The notes below the pieces were generated by a model, which saw only the letters and a program-made list of their open reading frames with translations, was not told the DNA's origin and did no database searches. This document shows, one piece after another, positions 58,359-64,000 of a DNA stretch of 64,000 nucleotides. Positions within the stretch are counted from its first letter, which is position 1. Each line of letters begins with the position of its first letter. Origin of the DNA: Phycisphaerae bacterium (GTDB lineage Bacteria > Planctomycetota > Phycisphaerae > Sedimentisphaerales > Anaerobacaceae); assembly GCA_028714255.1 (NCBI GenBank), contig JAQTMR010000004.1, forward strand, positions 1 to 64,000, given 5' to 3'. The translations under genes and the position numbers were made by a program.

Positions 58359-58946
58359 ATGGGTTCTAAAAACAAGAAAAAAGTGGATATCGAAAGAATA
58401 AAAAAAGCAACCAAGGAAATACTTTTGGCGATAGGCGAAGACGTCGAGCGCGAGGGGCTAAAGAAGACGCCGCAGCGAGTGGCGAATATGTACGTCGAGC
58501 TGCTGGCAGGGATGCGCGAGGATTGCGAGCAGCACCTTCAAAGCGTTTTTTCCGAAGACTATGACGAGATAGTTCTGCTGCGCGACATACCTTTTTACAG
58601 TATTTGTGAACATCACCTGATGCCGTTTATCGGGACAGCTCATATCGCATATCTGCCGGAGGGAGTTGTACTCGGCGTCAGCAAGCTGGCCCGGATTGTG
58701 GATTGTTTTGCGCGCAGGCTCCAGACACAGGAAAGGCTTACGGGGCAGATAGCCAATTTTATAATGAATAACCTGAAGCCTCGCGGCGTGGCGGTGGTGC
58801 TGGAGGCATCGCACAGTTGTATGACGATTCGAGGGATTAAGAAGCCCGGCTCGACAATGGTGACTTCGGCTCTTCGCGGGATATTTATGAGAGACCCCAA
58901 GAGCAGAAGTGAGATTATAAGCCTGATGCACAAAGGCAATAAATAG
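58359..58946 (+). CDS. folE: GTP cyclohydrolase I
   Basis: A 195-residue enzyme that opens GTP to dihydroneopterin triphosphate, the first step to folate, queuosine or pterins. Zinc ligands are in [22 protein letters not shown] (Cys and His) and [15 protein letters not shown] (second Cys); [15 protein letters not shown] is the usual substrate-side helix. Followed after 14 bases by a tandem T-fold protein that likely uses its product. Confidence 0.95.
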   Translation: MGSKNKKKVDIERIKKATKEILLAIGEDVEREGLKKTPQRVANMYVELLAGMREDCEQHLQSVFSEDYDEIVLLRDIPFYSICEHHLMPFIGTAHIAYLPEGVVLGVSKLARIVDCFARRLQTQERLTGQIANFIMNNLKPRGVAVVLEASHSCMTIRGIKKPGSTMVTSALRGIFMRDPKSRSEIISLMHKGNK

Positions 58947-58960
58947 AAGGCTCTTTGCCT

Positions 58961-59761
58961 ATGCATAAATTATCAAGGCTGGTGCGTTTTTCGATTAATC
59001 CTTTTCTGCCCGATGACAGTGAGGGATTTAATTCTTTCGCATCGAGGCCCGCGGGCGAAGGGCTGGCGATATTTTTCGAGTTGACCGTTGCGCTGGTCGG
59101 CGAGGTCGAGCCGGCGACGGGACTTGTCGTCAATGTAAGCGATATAGACGAAAAGGTACAGAAATATGTCGTTCCGATTTTCGCCCGGCAGATTAGAGAA
59201 GACTTTCAGCAGGGCCGGCATATCGGGCTTTTGGGAATAACCGAGCTTTTGAAATCGGCGTGGGGACAATTAGCCGACAAGCTCGGCTCGGCAAAGCTGA
59301 AAGAATTGAGCCTGTCGCTGAATCCGTTCAGAAAGGTGACTATTGAGGGGCAAGACTGCAAGATGAGTTATTTTAGTGAGAAATTCGAATTCGCGGCGAC
59401 GCACAAACTTTGGAACGATGACTTCTCGGATGAGCGTAATCAGAAGGTTTTCGGCAAATGCGCAAACCCCGCAGGTCACGGGCATAATTATATCGCTGAA
59501 GTTACGATAAAAAGGCCGGCAGAGGGAGAAAATTTTTGCATCGGCGATTTCGAAAAAGTGGTGGACGATGAGTTTATAAAAGTGGTTGACCACAAGAACC
59601 TGAACGAAGACGTGCCGCATTTCGCCAAGACGATTCCGACGGTAGAGGAATTGGCGGCTTTTGCGTGGGGAAAGCTGGCGGGCAAATTCGGAGAAGCAGC
59701 GCTTCATTGCATAACAATCTGGGAAACCGATAAGACCTACTGCTGCTATTACGGGCAGTAG
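58961..59761 (+). CDS. tandem T-fold 6-pyruvoyl/6-carboxytetrahydropterin synthase-like protein
   Basis: A 266-residue protein of two T-fold domains. The C-terminal one (about 130-266) has the full PTPS/QueD pattern: EKFEFAATHKLW, FGKCANPAGHGHNY (catalytic Cys and zinc His), VVDHKNLNED, PTVEELAAF and IWETDKTYCCYY. The N-terminal half has the same layout (VRFSINPF; GEGLAIFFELTVALVGEV) but no zinc His or catalytic Cys, so it is probably structural. Normal QueD is about 120-140 residues. ATG 58961 is chosen; TTG 58955 is possible. With folE and queG in the window it may serve queuosine or another pterin. Confidence 0.86.
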   Translation: MHKLSRLVRFSINPFLPDDSEGFNSFASRPAGEGLAIFFELTVALVGEVEPATGLVVNVSDIDEKVQKYVVPIFARQIREDFQQGRHIGLLGITELLKSAWGQLADKLGSAKLKELSLSLNPFRKVTIEGQDCKMSYFSEKFEFAATHKLWNDDFSDERNQKVFGKCANPAGHGHNYIAEVTIKRPAEGENFCIGDFEKVVDDEFIKVVDHKNLNEDVPHFAKTIPTVEELAAFAWGKLAGKFGEAALHCITIWETDKTYCCYYGQ

Positions 59762-60199
59762 AACAAAGAGCAAACAGGGCATATCATATCAATATCCTCA
59801 TTCTGAACCTGCCAGAGACAGATAAGTTTTTCAGAAAATAAGCATAAGCAACCCAAAGCCCCAAAGAAGTCCCATAAAAAGCCTTTTTCAGTGCCAAAAA
59901 ACAGGCTGTTAAGCTTGTTTGGCGTTATGAACTTACAAACGATACAACACGTATAGTTTTTATCGCAAAATCGGCTAATATTGCTTGCTGAAATCTTGTC
60001 TTCACTAAAGCTATCTCCTTTATTTGCCGATAGTTATGCTATAAGAAGGCCGACGAACAAACTTTCCGACTTTCTACAAGAATATGGCTTAAAAGCCTGA
60101 TACAATGCCAAGGCTGTGTTTGTTTTTACAGCGCAACCGACAGGGACGGAGTCTTCGATGGAACACCCCCCTGCTTAGTTATTCACTATTGAGGCCTCT
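59762..60199. other. gene-free interval upstream of the nucleotide-sugar genes
   Basis: 438 bases. I see no tRNA or short gene. A hairpin GCCAAA-aaa-CAGGC / GCTTG-TTTGGC spans 59893-59933 without a T-run. TACAAT at about 60100 might be a -10 box but has no good partner. Confidence 0.45.
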
Positions 60200-61165
60200 A
60201 TGAAAGTACTTATTACAGGCGGGGCGGGCTTTATAGGCTCTCATCTGGCGGAACGGCTACTGCAAGACGGACACAAGGTCGCAGTTGTCGATAATCTCAG
60301 CACCGGCAGTTTAAAAAATATCGAAGGCTTCAAAGGACACCGCAACTTTGACTTTGTCGAAGGCGACATCCGCAATGCCGAGTTGCTGGAACCTCTAATA
60401 GAACAATGCGAGGCAGTGTTTCATTTAGCCGCGGCTGTCGGCGTCAAGCTGATAGCGGAGAAGCCTGTCCACACGATAGAAACAAACATCGGCGGCACGG
60501 AAGTGGTGCTGGAGGCAGCAAACAAGTTCGGGAAAAAAATCCTGATTGCTTCGAGCAGCGAAGTCTATGGGAAAAACGAAATAGTGCCCTTTGGCGAAGA
60601 TGACGATATCGTGCTGGGCAGCACAAGAATGTCGCGATGGTCATACGCCTGCAGTAAAGCGATAGACGAATTTTTAGGTTTGGCTTTTCATCAACAGTAT
60701 AATTTAGGCGTGGTAATCGGCAGGTTCTTTAACACAATCGGACCCAGACAGACGGGGCAATATGGAATGGTGGTGCCTCGTTTCGTTCAAAGGGCGTTAA
60801 GAAATGAGCCGATTTTAATATACGGCACAGGTCAGCAAAGACGCTGCTTCTGTTATGTGGATGACCTCATCGAGGCGGTGACAGGTTTAATGGGCTGCGG
60901 GGAAGCAGCGGGAAAAGTATATAACATCGGCTCAAATGAAGAGATTACCATCGAAAGTCTTGCTGATAAAATCATCGAAATGACGGACAGCAAAAGCAAA
61001 AAGGAATTCGTATCATACGAAGAGGCCTACGGCAGGCCTATTGAGGACATGATGCGTCGCGTGCCGAATGTTGAACGAATAAAAAAGACCACCGGCTGGG
61101 TACCTAAAACGAGTACGGACAAGGCACTGCGGCTGATTATAGAACATTTCAAACAAGCGAAATAA
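60200..61165 (+). CDS. NAD-dependent nucleotide-sugar epimerase/dehydratase (extended SDR)
   Basis: A 321-residue enzyme. [19 protein letters not shown] is the NAD loop, [10 protein letters not shown] and [10 protein letters not shown] carry the family pattern, and YACSKAIDE is Tyr-x3-Lys. The later [23 protein letters not shown] and [15 protein letters not shown] fit UDP-hexose epimerases or UDP-glucuronate decarboxylase. The precise substrate is open. It leads the three-gene set with gmd and the fucose synthase gene, spaced by 28 bases. Confidence 0.88.
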   Translation: MKVLITGGAGFIGSHLAERLLQDGHKVAVVDNLSTGSLKNIEGFKGHRNFDFVEGDIRNAELLEPLIEQCEAVFHLAAAVGVKLIAEKPVHTIETNIGGTEVVLEAANKFGKKILIASSSEVYGKNEIVPFGEDDDIVLGSTRMSRWSYACSKAIDEFLGLAFHQQYNLGVVIGRFFNTIGPRQTGQYGMVVPRFVQRALRNEPILIYGTGQQRRCFCYVDDLIEAVTGLMGCGEAAGKVYNIGSNEEITIESLADKIIEMTDSKSKKEFVSYEEAYGRPIEDMMRRVPNVERIKKTTGWVPKTSTDKALRLIIEHFKQAK

Positions 61166-61193
61166 CAATGGATTGTCAGGGAGGCAAGATATT

Positions 61194-63142
<1,949 letters not shown>

Positions 63143-63155
63143 AGACTGCGCCCTG

Positions 63156-63650
63156 CTAAGGCCTGGTACAATCTCGAGGTTTTTTGATGAAATCGAATAA
63201 GCGGTGCGCGCCAAGAAAAGGCCCGTCAGTCTGATTAGTGTCAGGACACTCGACATAATGCGTAGGATAATATTCAATATTGTAACGTTTGGCGATTTCG
63301 GGTTGTTTATCGACGTCAATCAAAATCGGAACAAAATTAGCCTGGACGTATTTTCTGACGTCGGTTTTACTGTAAACATCCTGCCACATATCCGAGCTAA
63401 AGCGTGTGCCTTGTTTGAAAAAACAAATTAAAGCAGGTTTATGTTGTTGTTTTGCTAATTTGATTCCAGCGTAATAATCTTTGTTCCACCAAGCAGTTGG
63501 GTCCCCCTTGTTTTCGGTCAAAAAAACGAATATAATGAATACAATGAAAGCCAGAATGACTATCCGTAACATTCGAGATTGTTTTTTGCCGCTGGAAGGT
63601 TTAGCTTCCTTCGGCGTCTGACTGGTCAAGGCATCATAATTGTCGGCCAC
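63156..63650 (-). CDS. membrane-anchored thioredoxin-fold protein without CxxC
   Basis: A 164-residue protein with a basic, proline-rich cytoplasmic N-terminus, one membrane helix (about residues 28-44, IVILAFIVFIIFVFL) and a thioredoxin-like domain facing outward: WWNKDYYAGIKLAKQQHKPALICFFKQG, then YVQANFVPILIDVDKQPEIAKRYNIEYYPTHYV (cis-Pro in YPTH). The site where Cys-x-x-Cys should lie reads GTRFSSDMW, so it cannot act as a disulfide reductase; a binding or chaperone role is more likely. Single gene divergent from the next. Confidence 0.75.
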   Translation of the reverse strand: MADNYDALTSQTPKEAKPSSGKKQSRMLRIVILAFIVFIIFVFLTENKGDPTAWWNKDYYAGIKLAKQQHKPALICFFKQGTRFSSDMWQDVYSKTDVRKYVQANFVPILIDVDKQPEIAKRYNIEYYPTHYVECPDTNQTDGPFLGAHRLFDFIKKPRDCTRP

Positions 63651-63763
63651 AAGGACCTCCGTATAAGGCTATTACAATGAGTGATTTATTATAGGTAAAG
63701 CTGTCAATCAGTCAAGCTTTGCCGAAGTGTTTTTTCTTTTTTAGTTTCAAAGGAAATAAAACT

Positions 63764-64000
63764 ATGAGCGAGGATACTTTAAACGTTGCGGTTGTTGGTG
63801 CGGGATATTGGGGCAAGAATCTGGTTCGCAATTTTGCCACCGCTAAAAGGTGTAATTTGAAATACGTCTGCGACCTCAATAAAAAGGCACTGGCCGCCCA
63901 AAAGAAGAGTTTCCCCTTTATTACGACCACATCCGAGTTAGGGGACGTTTTGAGTGATGCCGAAATTGATGCTGTGGTGATAGCGACTGAAGTACCTACG
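63764..64000 (+). CDS. Gfo/Idh/MocA family oxidoreductase, N-terminal part (cut by window edge)
   Basis: 79 codons visible. NVAVVGAGYWGKNLVRNFATAKRCNLKYVCD is the NAD-binding Rossmann start, and AEIDAVVIATEVPT the typical second block. AAAGGA precedes the start. Members close to this pattern (GAGYWGKN) are often UDP-GlcNAc-type 3-dehydrogenases (WlbA/WbpB), which would fit the sugar genes before it, but the rest of the gene is needed. Confidence 0.88.
   Translation, partial: MSEDTLNVAVVGAGYWGKNLVRNFATAKRCNLKYVCDLNKKALAAQKKSFPFITTTSELGDVLSDAEIDAVVIATEVPT

Overview
The window looks like a chromosomal segment of a Gram-negative, probably anaerobic bacterium. Kdo synthesis (kdsB), an Mla-type ABC lipid transporter with a PqiC-type lipoprotein, MurQ and GDP-fucose synthesis indicate an outer-membrane envelope. 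A Rex-linked NAD(P)-type [NiFe] hydrogenase, a predicted pyrophosphate-dependent phosphofructokinase, rubrerythrin-like and glycogen genes fit a fermentative life. The mix (isolated prepilin, short histone-fold protein, GH5/GH57/GDE glycan genes, very many dispersed repeats) is what I would expect from a Planctomycetota/Phycisphaerae-like genome, but no rRNA or tRNA is present to prove it. I saw no CRISPR array, transposase or phage gene.

Layout. 1-3.1 kb: end of murQ, a sodium/solute symporter, a GH5 glycanase. 3.1-5.4 kb: repeat-rich stretch with a membrane protein and a broken 3' copy of queG. 5.4-9.6 kb: mlaE(STAS)-mlaF-mlaD-pqiC, facing the intact queG. 9.7-15.5 kb: mtnP, a coiled-coil lipoprotein, then pyrG and kdsB on the minus strand, separated by two accessory genes (a SIR2-like protein and a four-helix-bundle protein). 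15.6-23.6 kb: a trp operon (E-G-D-F-B-A, no trpC) with a classical leader-peptide attenuator and two foreign genes inserted. 23.6-28.2 kb: glycogen cluster. 28.8-34.6 kb: bacterial histone, DUF2007-like protein, a nucleotide-sugar dehydrogenase, a thiaminase I with a lectin-like tail, an MBL hydrolase. 35-39 kb: MvaI/BcnI-type restriction-modification system and a prepilin. 39-42 kb: DegT aminotransferase and YifB/ComM. 42-47 kb: rex and hydrogenase operon with its maturation protease. 47-55.5 kb: sugar and sugar-acid metabolism (PFK, SDR, HAD, LarA-like, gnd, uronate isomerase-like). 55.6-59.8 kb: prfB (programmed frameshift), pepA, folE, a tandem T-fold protein. 60-64 kb: nucleotide-sugar epimerase, gmd, fucose synthase, a thioredoxin-like protein and the start of a Gfo/Idh/MocA gene.

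The most striking signals are not single genes. (1) Upstream of trpE there is a perfect sigma-70 promoter, a short ORF with tandem Trp codons, a mutually exclusive hairpin set and a strong intrinsic terminator. (2) Several dispersed repeat families (AGCCACAGAG tracts, AACCCC...GGGGCTAAA hairpins, GGATTCC...GGAATGACA palindromes, 7-bp tandem arrays) sit at exact gene ends, supply stop codons to at least five genes, are found inside coding sequence, and border accessory genes that interrupt kdsB-pyrG and the trp operon.
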